A program made the position numbers and the translations under genes. Source: JAAZBW01 sp035647855 (GTDB taxonomy: Bacteria > Actinomycetota > Actinomycetes > Actinomycetales > Actinomycetaceae). From it: DNA of 64,000 nucleotides. Below, piece after piece: positions 42,270-51,844 of this stretch. Numbering within the stretch: the first letter of the stretch is position 1; each line of letters starts with the position of its first letter. The stretch is taken from contig DASRMP010000007.1 in NCBI GenBank assembly GCA_035647855.1, positions 1 to 64,000 on the forward strand, read 5' to 3'. Below the pieces are notes generated by a model that searched no databases, was not told the DNA's origin, and saw only the letters and a list, made by a program, of their open reading frames with translations.

Positions 42270-42836
42270 GTGACCACGAGCCCCACCTATGTTCTCGTCG
42301 ACGGCGAGAACATTGACGCGACCCTCGGCATGAGCGTCCTCGGCCGGCGCCCCAACCCGGAGGAACGCCCTCGATGGGACCGCATTCTCACTTTCGCAGG
42401 GAATCTGGGAGGGGAGGGCAGCGCCCGGGGACTGTTCTTCCTCAACGCCTCCACCGGCCAGCTCCCGATGGGATTCGTCCAGGCGCTTCTCGCCATGGGC
42501 TACACCCCGATCCCCCTGGCCTCGGACGGTGACGAGAAAGTCGTCGACGTGGGTATCCAGCGCACGCTCGACGCAATCGCCGCGCGCGAATCCGGGAACG
42601 TGCTGCTAGCGAGTCACGATGGCGACTTCATACCGCAGGTCGCAGGCCTCCTGAACGCGGGCCACCGAGTGGGAATGCTGTGTTTCCGGGAGTTCCTCAA
42701 CTCGCGTCTGGGCGAACTGTCATCGCGCGGCCTCCAGATCTACGACCTCGAGACCGACATCGGCGCATTCACAGTCCCGCTGCCGCGCATCAGGATCATC
42801 CCGCTCGCAGAGTTCGACCCGAACCTCTTCCTCTGA
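42270..42836 (+). CDS. NYN-domain (LabA-like) putative RNase
   Basis: A 188-residue PIN-like NYN protein. The first acidic site is YVLVDGENID; further conserved acidic positions are LASDGDEKVVDVGIQ and LASHDGDFIP. These should form the metal-dependent nuclease centre. The C-terminal ~25 residues are specific to this protein. It starts with GTG 42270. The RNA target is unknown. Confidence 0.9.
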   Translation: MTTSPTYVLVDGENIDATLGMSVLGRRPNPEERPRWDRILTFAGNLGGEGSARGLFFLNASTGQLPMGFVQALLAMGYTPIPLASDGDEKVVDVGIQRTLDAIAARESGNVLLASHDGDFIPQVAGLLNAGHRVGMLCFREFLNSRLGELSSRGLQIYDLETDIGAFTVPLPRIRIIPLAEFDPNLFL

Positions 42837-42900
42837 GGATTGAGAAGAGGCTTTCCGATTTCTCAGGAAACTCCCAGCGAACGAGTAGAAACTCGCCCCT

Positions 42901-43608
42901 ATGAGGGACGCGGAACCTGAGGCACGCCTGCTTGTCGTCGATGACGAACCCAACATCCGCGAGCTGCTGGCAACGTCGCTGCGGTTCGCGGGCTTCGAGG
43001 TCGAATCCGCCGTCGGAGGCAACGACGCGATCAGGAAGGTGACCGCGCGCAGGCCGGACCTGGTGGTGCTCGACGTCATGATGCCGGACATGGACGGCTT
43101 CACCACGCTCCGCCGCATCCGGGCCGTGGCAGGCCCGGTCCCCGTCCTCTTCCTGACAGCGCGCGACGACACCCAGGACAAGGTGAAGGGTCTCACCGCC
43201 GGAGGTGACGACTACGTCACCAAGCCGTTCTCGCTCGAGGAGGTCGTCGCCCGGATCCGCGCCGTCCTGCGGCGTACGAAGGGCGATATCGCCGATGACG
43301 CCGTCCTTCGTTACGCCGATCTGGAACTCAACGAGGACGCCTACGAGGTGCGCCGCGACGGCCGGCTCATCCAACTCGCCCCCACCGAGTTCAAACTGCT
43401 TCGGTACCTCATGATCAACGCCGAACGTGTGGTCTCCAAGGCCCAGATCCTTGACCACGTCTGGGACTACGACTTCATGGGGGATCCCAACATAGTCGAG
43501 TCCTACATCTCCTACCTGCGGCGCAAGATCGATACCCCCGATCGCGAGCCGCTGATCCACACCCGCCGAACTGTGGGCTATATCCTTCGCCAGGAGCCGC
43601 GCGAGTGA
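42901..43608 (+). CDS. OmpR-family response regulator
   Basis: A 235-residue regulator. The receiver domain has DDE at 14-16, phospho-acceptor Asp58 in VVLDVMMPDMDG, Thr in FLTARDD and Lys in YVTKPFSLEE. The winged-helix DNA-binding domain (LAPTEFKLLRYLMINAERVV, YLRRKID, HTRRTVGYILR) completes it. It resembles the MprA/TcrA group of actinobacteria. Its stop overlaps the start of the kinase gene. Confidence 0.97.
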   Translation: MRDAEPEARLLVVDDEPNIRELLATSLRFAGFEVESAVGGNDAIRKVTARRPDLVVLDVMMPDMDGFTTLRRIRAVAGPVPVLFLTARDDTQDKVKGLTAGGDDYVTKPFSLEEVVARIRAVLRRTKGDIADDAVLRYADLELNEDAYEVRRDGRLIQLAPTEFKLLRYLMINAERVVSKAQILDHVWDYDFMGDPNIVESYISYLRRKIDTPDREPLIHTRRTVGYILRQEPRE

Positions 43609-45164
43609 TCAGGCGCTGGTGGAACGGCGTCCCGCTGGCGGGGCGGCTCACGGCCGCAGTCGTCGGGCTGTTGTCCCTCGGTCTCATCGCCGGCACCACG
43701 GCCATGGTGGTCTTCCTTCAGAGCCGGCTCGTGGACCAGGTCGACGACCAGCTCACCACGACCGCCGAGACAATCAGCAGCGTCGTTCTCGAGCGACTCG
43801 CCCGCGACGACGCCGAATCTCGCCTGCTGCCCACCGACCACTACCTGCTCATCAGAGACGTCAACTACGGCCAGGTCGAGTGGGTGGCGGACTCGACCCT
43901 CGCGACGTTCGGCCGCCCCGATCTGACCAACTACGAGTTCCCGCTCGCCACGCGTGACAACCAGCAACCCGCGACCGTGCCCAACCGCGACGACGGCGCC
44001 CCCTGGCGCGTCATCACGATCGCCACACGCGCCTCGATATCGCCGGTTCCGACCGGGACCATGACGATCGCCCTCCCGCTCCAGACCGTCGACAGCACAC
44101 TCGCCCAGTTCCTCCAGCGTGTCCTGCTGGTCGACCTGCTCGTCATCGCCCTCGGCGCGCTGATCGGAACCATCGCTGTCACGCGGTCCATGAGACCGCT
44201 GCGGGAGATCGAGGAGGTGGCAGGCCGGATCGCCGCCGGGGATCTTACGCAACGCGTGCCTCAGACGCTGCCGCCGAGCACCGAGGTCGGGTCGCTCGCC
44301 AGTTCCCTCAACATCATGCTCACCCAGATCGAACGCGCCTTCGCGCACCGGAAGGCCTCCGAGCGCCGCATGCGCCGCTTCGTCTCCGACGCGTCCCACG
44401 AGTTGCGCACGCCGCTCGCCACCGTCCGCGGATACGGCGAGCTCTTCCGGCTGGGTGGCATTCCCGACGACCAACTGCCTCACGCGATGGGCCGCATCGA
44501 ATCCGAGGCGACTCGCATGTCGGGACTCGTGAACGACCTGCTCACTCTCGCTCGGCTCGACGAGGAACGGGCCATGAGCTTCGGCGAGGTGGACCTCGTC
44601 GTTCTCGCCGGAGACGCCGCCGCGGATCTCCGCGCCCTCGATCGGACCCGGCGCGTCGCCGTCGTCGGACTCGCCTCGGAGCACCTCGAACCCGTGATCG
44701 CATGGGCGGACACGGACCAGCTGAGGCAGGTGTTCACAAACCTCGTCGGCAACGTCGTGCAACACACGCCCGCGGGGACATCGGTCGAGCTCGCGGTGGG
44801 GCTCGAGCATGGGAGGGCCGTCGTCGAGGTCCGGGACCACGGGCCCGGCGTGCCGGCGATCGACCTCCACAAGGTGTTCGGCCGTTTCTACCGGGTCGAC
44901 GTCTCCCGCTCACGCGATTCCGGCGGGACGGGGCTCGGCCTCGCGATCGTGGCCGCGATCGTCGCGGCGCACTCGGGAGAGACGCAGGCCCTTGTCACTC
45001 CCGGCGGCGGGCTCACGGTCCGGGTTTCGCTACCCACTCCCCCACCTGAGGAAGCACGAAAGGGCGCGGGCTCGGCACAGGGGCGCCGTTCTGGCGTCAG
45101 ACTGGGGCGGAATGCAACGCGGGCACCACACGTTGGCGGCACAGGCGATGCGGCCGTAGAGTGA
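43605..45164 (+). CDS. Membrane sensor histidine kinase (HAMP-HisKA)
   Basis: A 519-residue sensor kinase starting at GTG 43605 (GTGA overlap with the regulator stop). TM1 is ~14-36, the extracytoplasmic sensor ~40-165, TM2 ~172-193, and HAMP ~194-245. HisKA carries His265 in SDASHELRTPL. HATPase_c has the N-box (FTNLVGNVVQH), VRDHGPGV and GTGLGLAIV. The layout matches MprB/TcrY-type kinases. A ~40-residue basic tail past the ATPase domain has no clear role. Confidence 0.96.
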   Translation: MIRRWWNGVPLAGRLTAAVVGLLSLGLIAGTTAMVVFLQSRLVDQVDDQLTTTAETISSVVLERLARDDAESRLLPTDHYLLIRDVNYGQVEWVADSTLATFGRPDLTNYEFPLATRDNQQPATVPNRDDGAPWRVITIATRASISPVPTGTMTIALPLQTVDSTLAQFLQRVLLVDLLVIALGALIGTIAVTRSMRPLREIEEVAGRIAAGDLTQRVPQTLPPSTEVGSLASSLNIMLTQIERAFAHRKASERRMRRFVSDASHELRTPLATVRGYGELFRLGGIPDDQLPHAMGRIESEATRMSGLVNDLLTLARLDEERAMSFGEVDLVVLAGDAAADLRALDRTRRVAVVGLASEHLEPVIAWADTDQLRQVFTNLVGNVVQHTPAGTSVELAVGLEHGRAVVEVRDHGPGVPAIDLHKVFGRFYRVDVSRSRDSGGTGLGLAIVAAIVAAHSGETQALVTPGGGLTVRVSLPTPPPEEARKGAGSAQGRRSGVRLGRNATRAPHVGGTGDAAVE

Positions 45165-45200
45165 GCGGGTTCCTCACGGTTCGAAGGATGTGTCTTTCTT

Positions 45201-46349
45201 ATGGCTCCTGCCGGAGTACCGGAATGGCTGGTGCCCGCGTTCGTCAGAAGCGTCGCCGCCATCGGCGCCACCGCTCCTCGTGACATGCTCGAGGAGGAAG
45301 GCTCCTCTCTCATCGAACGCTGGTCGACCGTGGACCGCTGCCACCACGGCGTCTCTCACCTGGTCGCAGTGCTCGAACGGGTGGACACGCTCGCACAGGA
45401 GACGCACCATCCCAATCTCGTTCGCATCGCCGCCTGGTATCACGGCGCAGTCTTCGACTCCACCATGCACTCGCGGCATCGGCGTGCAGCCGGTGAGAAC
45501 AAGCCCGATTCCGCGGCATTGGCGCGCCACCGTTTGACCCGCCTCGGAGTCCCCGAGACAACCGTCGAGCGCGTCCACGACCTGATCATGAACCTGGTTC
45601 GCCACGACCCCCACCCCGCCGATGCGGACGCCGCCGCGCTCTGCGACGCCCATCTCGGCACGCTCGCCGTCGAGCCGCAGAAGTACAAGGCCTACCGCAT
45701 CAGAGTGCGCGAGGAGTACGCCCACGTCCCCGCCCGTGATTTCGTCGAATCCCGCATCGCGATCATCACGAAGCTGCTGGCACGGCGCCAGCTTTTCATC
45801 AGCCCGATGGCGTCCTCGTGGGAGCAGCCGGCGCGGCAGAACTTCGAGGCCGAACTCGTTCTCCTCCGCAACGAACTCGCCACGCTGCCGCCACGCGCCG
45901 AGGGCGACCAACCCATCGAGGAAGTGCCCGTCCCTGCCCCGCTGCGGCCCTCCACGGTCGACGACGATATCTCGCGCACCGACCAGGAGAGCGTCCGTGC
46001 ACCCACCGAGAAGTACGCGGGCGAGGACGTCCCCACACCCGTCGCGGTCACGCCCGCGCAGCGCGCGACAGTTCCCGACGACGACGGAGATCCTGCCGAG
46101 GTGATCGGGCTGCCGTTCGACGAACAGGCCACGGCGCCGACCCCGGCGGAACCCGCCCAGAAGGTTTCCGGCATCGAGCAGGCACCGATCGAGCCTTCGG
46201 ACCTGCCGCGCCGCATCCGGATCGCTGACGCGGCCGCGGCCGCCGACAACGACCGCAAGAACGCGAAGAGCGTTCGCGCTCGTCCGTCCACACCACGCCG
46301 CGACGATCCGGATGTCACAGGTTCACTCTTCCGTCCCATCGACCCGTAG
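45201..46349 (+). CDS. HD-domain-like protein with altered metal motif
   Basis: A 382-residue protein. Residues ~1-200 resemble the actinobacterial predicted metal-dependent HD phosphohydrolase family: His49 (CHHGVSHL), then IAAWYHGAVFDS, NLVRHDPHPADADAAALCDA and EPQKYKAYRIRVREEYAHV. The HD dipeptide is His81-Gly82, and the downstream D-x-D-L is Asp149-Ala-His151-Leu, so two usual metal ligands are changed. Residues ~230-382 are Pro/Glu/Ala-rich and probably disordered. The best ribosome site (AAGGA) is 13 bases upstream. Function is unknown; activity may be lost or altered. Confidence 0.8.
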   Translation: MAPAGVPEWLVPAFVRSVAAIGATAPRDMLEEEGSSLIERWSTVDRCHHGVSHLVAVLERVDTLAQETHHPNLVRIAAWYHGAVFDSTMHSRHRRAAGENKPDSAALARHRLTRLGVPETTVERVHDLIMNLVRHDPHPADADAAALCDAHLGTLAVEPQKYKAYRIRVREEYAHVPARDFVESRIAIITKLLARRQLFISPMASSWEQPARQNFEAELVLLRNELATLPPRAEGDQPIEEVPVPAPLRPSTVDDDISRTDQESVRAPTEKYAGEDVPTPVAVTPAQRATVPDDDGDPAEVIGLPFDEQATAPTPAEPAQKVSGIEQAPIEPSDLPRRIRIADAAAAADNDRKNAKSVRARPSTPRRDDPDVTGSLFRPIDP

Positions 46350-46402
46350 GCCGGCGCGTAGCGTCCGTTCCATCGGTCAACGGTCAACGGAAGGAAACGG
46401 AC

Positions 46403-46690
46403 ATGAAGTACTCGGTCGACTCCGCCGCGGTGGCGCTCGCAGCAACCCGCGCACGGGCCACGAGCGCCGCCATCCACTCGGAGGTCACGGCGATGATGGC
46501 GCACCTGCTCGCCCTCCAGTCGAGCTGGACCGGCAGCGCCTCGATCGCATTCGATGAGCTCGCCCGCCGCTGGCAGCTGGTCCAGGTGCAGGTCGAGACG
46601 AGTCTCGACCAGATCTCGGTAGCGCTGGACTCCGCCGCCGCGACCTATGCGGAGACGGAGTCCGCCGCCGCGCGCATGTTCGCGGCGTGA
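46403..46690 (+). CDS. Solitary WXG100 (ESAT-6-like) protein
   Basis: A 95-residue helical hairpin protein with Trp42-Thr-Gly44 in the turn, the WXG motif. Near the C-terminus, Tyr82xxxGlu86 replaces the usual YxxxD export signal. ATG 46403 follows AAGGA. No second WXG100 gene, EccC-like ATPase or other type VII secretion gene is nearby, so export would depend on a system elsewhere. Confidence 0.9.
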   Translation: MKYSVDSAAVALAATRARATSAAIHSEVTAMMAHLLALQSSWTGSASIAFDELARRWQLVQVQVETSLDQISVALDSAAATYAETESAAARMFAA

Positions 46691-46695
46691 GACGG

Positions 46696-46730
46696 CAGGT
46701 GGGGCGGTCCGTGACGGACCGCCCCACCTG
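46696..46730. terminator. Bidirectional terminator between WXG100 and groEL
   Basis: Sixteen-bp perfect arms (46696-46711, 46715-46730) around a 3-base loop lie between convergent genes. Confidence 0.95.
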
Positions 46731-46748
46731 ATGGTGATCGCTATTCGA

Positions 46749-48371
<1,623 letters not shown>

Positions 48372-48486
48372 GCTTCTAACCTGTCCTTTATGGATCGGGG
48401 TTGGCTCGCGGTGCCCGCGACGGACGATCCTGAACTGGCACGTTCCGTTCCCGCACCGCCCAGAATCTCACCGGCGAACCAGTGGA

Positions 48487-48513
48487 TTATCACTCTCACC
48501 TGGAGAGTGCCAA
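48487..48513 (-). promoter_or_regulatory. CIRCE (HrcA) operator, copy 1
   Basis: TTATCACTC-N9-GAGTGCCAA has the exact CIRCE geometry (consensus TTAGCACTC-N9-GAGTGCTAA) with a few mismatches. It lies 116 bp before the groEL start. Confidence 0.9.
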
Positions 48514-48520
48514 CTCGATC

Positions 48521-48547
48521 TTGGCACTCTGACCCTCCGAGTGCAAG
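48521..48547 (-). promoter_or_regulatory. CIRCE (HrcA) operator, copy 2
   Basis: TTGGCACTC-N9-GAGTGCAAG, again with nine-base spacing, starts 34 bp from copy 1. Two adjacent copies suggest tight, possibly cooperative, repression. Confidence 0.88.
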
Positions 48548-48593
48548 GCGCGCCGGCGCGTGGGACGCCGGTCTCCGCCAACCGCGAAACCAC

Positions 48594-49190
48594 CTACTCC
48601 TGGAAGTCACCCCGGATGACAATTGCGATCGAATCCGTGGCGCTCGCCAGCTCGACACGCTCGGCGATACCGAGCGAATCGCCGATAAGGGCGACGGCGT
48701 CAGCGAGTTCCGCGTTGTTGTAGAAAATGGTCGACACCACGGGCTGGGCCTGGTTGTAATCGGCGGCCTCGGTGTTGGTGAAGCCGAGTTCGGCGATTCG
48801 CTCGGCCGTCCGCCCGGCGATACCTGTGACGCGCGAGCCGTTGAGGACGACCACGGAAGCGTCAAAAGCGACCTGAGGTTCCGGCAAGGCCTCCTCTGCC
48901 TGGCCTTCCTCGCCCTCGGCACCTTCCGCCTCTGCCGGGGCGCCGGCGCCGATCTCCTCGCCCGGCACGGCGGTATCGGAGACGGCAGTCTCGGTGGCGG
49001 CCGGAGGTGCCTCACCGGCCGAGTCGCGGTTCAGTGCCTGAATGAAGCCCCACGCCAGCAGCGGTCCGAGAATGAGGGCGGCGACGAGGGGAAGGAACTT
49101 CTTCCACGGTGGCTCAGCAGGCCGGTGAACGCCCTTGGGCTCACGCGACTTGGCCGCCTTGTCGAACTCATCCTCAGGAAACGGCGTCAT
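48594..49190 (-). CDS. Membrane-anchored LytR C-terminal-domain protein
   Basis: A 198-residue protein: cytoplasmic N-terminus, one membrane helix (FLPLVAALILGPLLAWGFIQAL, ~32-53), an acidic Ala/Glu/Gly linker (~60-105), then an extracellular LytR_C domain (VVVLNGSRVTGIAGRTAERI then AELGFT onward). LytR_C domains accompany LCP cell-wall glycopolymer ligases; here the catalytic part is absent, so it may bind or modulate wall polymer. It follows the DUF3263 gene by 17 bp on the same strand. Confidence 0.88.
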   Translation of the reverse strand: MTPFPEDEFDKAAKSREPKGVHRPAEPPWKKFLPLVAALILGPLLAWGFIQALNRDSAGEAPPAATETAVSDTAVPGEEIGAGAPAEAEGAEGEEGQAEEALPEPQVAFDASVVVLNGSRVTGIAGRTAERIAELGFTNTEAADYNQAQPVVSTIFYNNAELADAVALIGDSLGIAERVELASATDSIAIVIRGDFQE

Positions 49191-49207
49191 GGCACAAAGG
49201 CTAAGGC

Positions 49208-49510
49208 CTACCGCAGATCTGCGGGGAGACGACGGGCCGACCGCTCCCGGTGCCGGGCTTCACGCAGCCGCCTCAGCCTCTTGACGAGCAGCGGTTCTGC
49301 CGCGAGCGCCGCGGGATTGTCGAGAAGAGCGTTGACGTGCTGGTAGTAGCGGGTGGCCGACATATCGAAGAGTTCGCGGATTGCCGTTTCTTTTGCGCCT
49401 GCGTACCGCCACCACTGCTTTTCGAAGCTGAGGATTCCGAACTCGACCTCGCTAAGACCTTCCGGCTTCTCCCCGGGTGTGGGGATGAGATGCGCCAGTG
49501 CCTCGGACAT
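49208..49510 (-). CDS. DUF3263 protein
   Basis: A 100-residue soluble protein of the actinobacterial DUF3263 family. The core is LSEVEFGILSFEKQWWRYAGAKETAIRELF, SATRYYQHVNALLDNPAALA and VKRLRRLREARHRERSARR, resembling a small helix-turn-helix. ATG 49510 is chosen for the GGAGGAG site upstream. First gene of the group with the LytR_C protein; function unproven. Confidence 0.88.
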   Translation of the reverse strand: MSEALAHLIPTPGEKPEGLSEVEFGILSFEKQWWRYAGAKETAIRELFDMSATRYYQHVNALLDNPAALAAEPLLVKRLRRLREARHRERSARRLPADLR

Positions 49511-49674
49511 CGGCTCCTCCAATCGACTCCGCCCAGTCTAGCGATTGAATCACACCGATGTCATTCACGCCTGGCTGCTTCTTCTCCATGGGCCCGCAGC
49601 TTGCTTCCCGTGGTCCGTCCGCTTCCGACTCGGGGCCTGTCCGCTGAGCCGACGCACGCAGATAGAGTCGTACC

Positions 49675-50346
49675 GTGCCTCTCACCAACGTCATGCATCC
49701 GTCCTGGGCGGCCGCAATGGCGCCGGTGGAGCATCAGATCCGCGATATGGGAACGATGCTCCGCCAGGAACTGACTGCAGGGAACGGGTACCTGCCCGCC
49801 GGCACGGACGTCTTCCGCGCATTCACGTACCCACTGGACGAGGTGAAGGTCCTGATCGTCGGGCAGGACCCGTATCCCACGCCTGGTCATCCGATGGGAC
49901 TCTCGTTCTCCGTCCAGCCGCACGTGCACCCGCTCCCCCGTTCGCTGGAGAACATCTACCGCGAACTCCAGAACGACGTCGGCGCTGCCCGTCCGCCACA
50001 CGGCGACCTCTCCCACTGGAGCAAGGAGGGCGTCATGCTGCTCAACCGTGTCCTCACCGTCCGTCCGGGCACCCCCGCATCGCACCGTAACCGCGGCTGG
50101 GAAGCGATCACAGATCACGCGATCTCAGTTCTGGTGCGGCGAGACTCGCCCCTCGTTGCAATCCTGTGGGGACGCGACGCCCAGTCCCTCTCAACCGCTC
50201 TCGGCCAGACTCCGATCATTGCCTCGGCGCACCCGTCGCCGCTCTCGGCATCGCGCGGCTTCTTCGGGTCCCGCCCCTTTTCGCGCGCGAACGCCGCACT
50301 GCTCGCCCAAGGCGCCACACCAGTCGAGTGGGAGATCCCCGCCTAG
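49675..50346 (+). CDS. ung: Uracil-DNA glycosylase (family 1)
   Basis: A 223-residue UDG that removes uracil from DNA to begin base-excision repair. Motif A is GQDPYPTPGHPMGLSFS with the catalytic water-activating Asp65; motif B is HPSPLSASRGF with His186. GTG 49675 is the start. It converges on the DAHP synthase gene with a 17-bp gap. Confidence 0.98.
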   Translation: MPLTNVMHPSWAAAMAPVEHQIRDMGTMLRQELTAGNGYLPAGTDVFRAFTYPLDEVKVLIVGQDPYPTPGHPMGLSFSVQPHVHPLPRSLENIYRELQNDVGAARPPHGDLSHWSKEGVMLLNRVLTVRPGTPASHRNRGWEAITDHAISVLVRRDSPLVAILWGRDAQSLSTALGQTPIIASAHPSPLSASRGFFGSRPFSRANAALLAQGATPVEWEIPA

Positions 50347-50363
50347 CCTTGGGAAATGCGCGA

Positions 50364-51704
50364 TCAGTCGCGCAGCATCTCCGCCACCGCGAACGACATC
50401 TCGAGGGCCTGCTGGTGGTTCAGTCGCGGATCGACCACGGTCTCGTAGCGGTACGCAAGCCTCTCCTCATTGACCTCCTCGGCGCCACCGAGGACTTCGG
50501 TGACGTCGTCACCCGTGAGCTCGACGTGGAGGCCTCCGGGGTGAGTGCCCAACTGGTCGTGCACCTCGAAGAATCCCTTGACCTCGTCGAGGATTGCCTC
50601 GAACTGACGGGTCTTGTAGCCGTTGGTCTGGATCGTGTTCCCATGCATCGGGTCGCACACCCAGACCACCGGGATTCCGGCATCGCGGACGGCCTCGATC
50701 AGCGGCGGCAGAAGTTCGCGGACCCGCGTGGAGCCCATGCGGCCGATGAAAGTCAACCGGCCGGGGACTCCGTCCGGATTGAGGCGCTCGGCGAGCGCCA
50801 CTGCCTCCGCCGCCGTCGCCGCCGGACCCAACTTGACGCCGAGGGGGTTGCGCACGCGCGAGAGCAGGTCCACGTGACCGCCGTCGAGCTGCCGCGTACG
50901 CTCACCGATCCAGACGAAGTGCGCGGAAGTGTCGTACGGCAGTCCGGTGCGGGAGTCGATGCGGGTGAGGGCGCGCTCGTAGGCGAGCAGCAGCGCCTCG
51001 TGCGACGAGTACATGTCCACTGTCTTGATCGCGTCGAAGTCCACGCCGGCAGCCCTCATGAAACGGATCGCGCGGTCGATCTCGGCCGCGAGCACTTCGA
51101 AGCGCGAGTATGCGGGGTTCCGGATGAAGCCCTTGTTCCACTCGTGGACATGGCGCAGGTCCGCGAATCCGCCGTAAGCGAAGGCGCGGATGAGGTTCAG
51201 CGCCGACGCCGAGTGATGGTAGGCGTGCACCAGCCGCTGCGGGTCCGGGGTCCGCGCCGCCTCGGTGAAGGCATGTGCGTTGACGGCGTCGCCGCGGTAG
51301 GAGGGCAACGTCACGCCGTCGATTGTCTCGGTGTCGGTGGAGCGCGGCTTGGCGTACTGCCCGGCCATGCGGCCCATCTTGACCACGGGAACGGAGGCAC
51401 CGTAGGTCAGCACGGCTGCCATCTGCAGGATCGTCATGATCTTGCTGCGAATACGGTCCGCGGTGTTGTTGCTGAACGTCTCGGCGCAGTCGCCGCCCTG
51501 GAGCACGAACGCCTCGCCCCGATAGACGGCGGCAAGGTCGTCCACGAGTTTGTCGGCCTCACCGGCGAACACGAGCGGCGGGAGTTTGGACAACTCCGCC
51601 ACGGCCGAGTCGACCGCCGCCTGATCGGGCCAGTTCGGTTGCTGCTCGTTGCGGAGAGAGCGCCAGTTTTCCAGACCCTCCAGTACCTCAGGTGTCGCAT
51701 CCAT
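50364..51704 (-). CDS. aroG: Class II DAHP synthase
   Basis: A 446-residue type II 3-deoxy-D-arabino-heptulosonate-7-phosphate synthase, the first step of the shikimate pathway. Typical stretches are FVLQGGDCAETF, KMGRMAGQYAKPRS, YHHSASALNLIRAFA, YSSHEALLLAYE, TSAHFVWIGERTRQLDGGHV, WVCDPMHGNT and ELTGDDVTEVLGG. ATG 51704 follows AGGAGG. Its length is close to the Mycobacterium enzyme. No chorismate mutase is adjacent in the window. Confidence 0.97.
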   Translation of the reverse strand: MDATPEVLEGLENWRSLRNEQQPNWPDQAAVDSAVAELSKLPPLVFAGEADKLVDDLAAVYRGEAFVLQGGDCAETFSNNTADRIRSKIMTILQMAAVLTYGASVPVVKMGRMAGQYAKPRSTDTETIDGVTLPSYRGDAVNAHAFTEAARTPDPQRLVHAYHHSASALNLIRAFAYGGFADLRHVHEWNKGFIRNPAYSRFEVLAAEIDRAIRFMRAAGVDFDAIKTVDMYSSHEALLLAYERALTRIDSRTGLPYDTSAHFVWIGERTRQLDGGHVDLLSRVRNPLGVKLGPAATAAEAVALAERLNPDGVPGRLTFIGRMGSTRVRELLPPLIEAVRDAGIPVVWVCDPMHGNTIQTNGYKTRQFEAILDEVKGFFEVHDQLGTHPGGLHVELTGDDVTEVLGGAEEVNEERLAYRYETVVDPRLNHQQALEMSFAVAEMLRD

Positions 51705-51844
51705 GGCCGCCCTCCTCTCAGGCCGATCGTGCTCCGGCCGCGGAACCGGGCCGGATGGGTGCCCACTATACGTCGTAGTCACGAAAGGCCAATTCCCTGT
51801 CCGGTGGCACGAATCCGGGGGCGCGAGTCCGGGCCAATCGGAAG

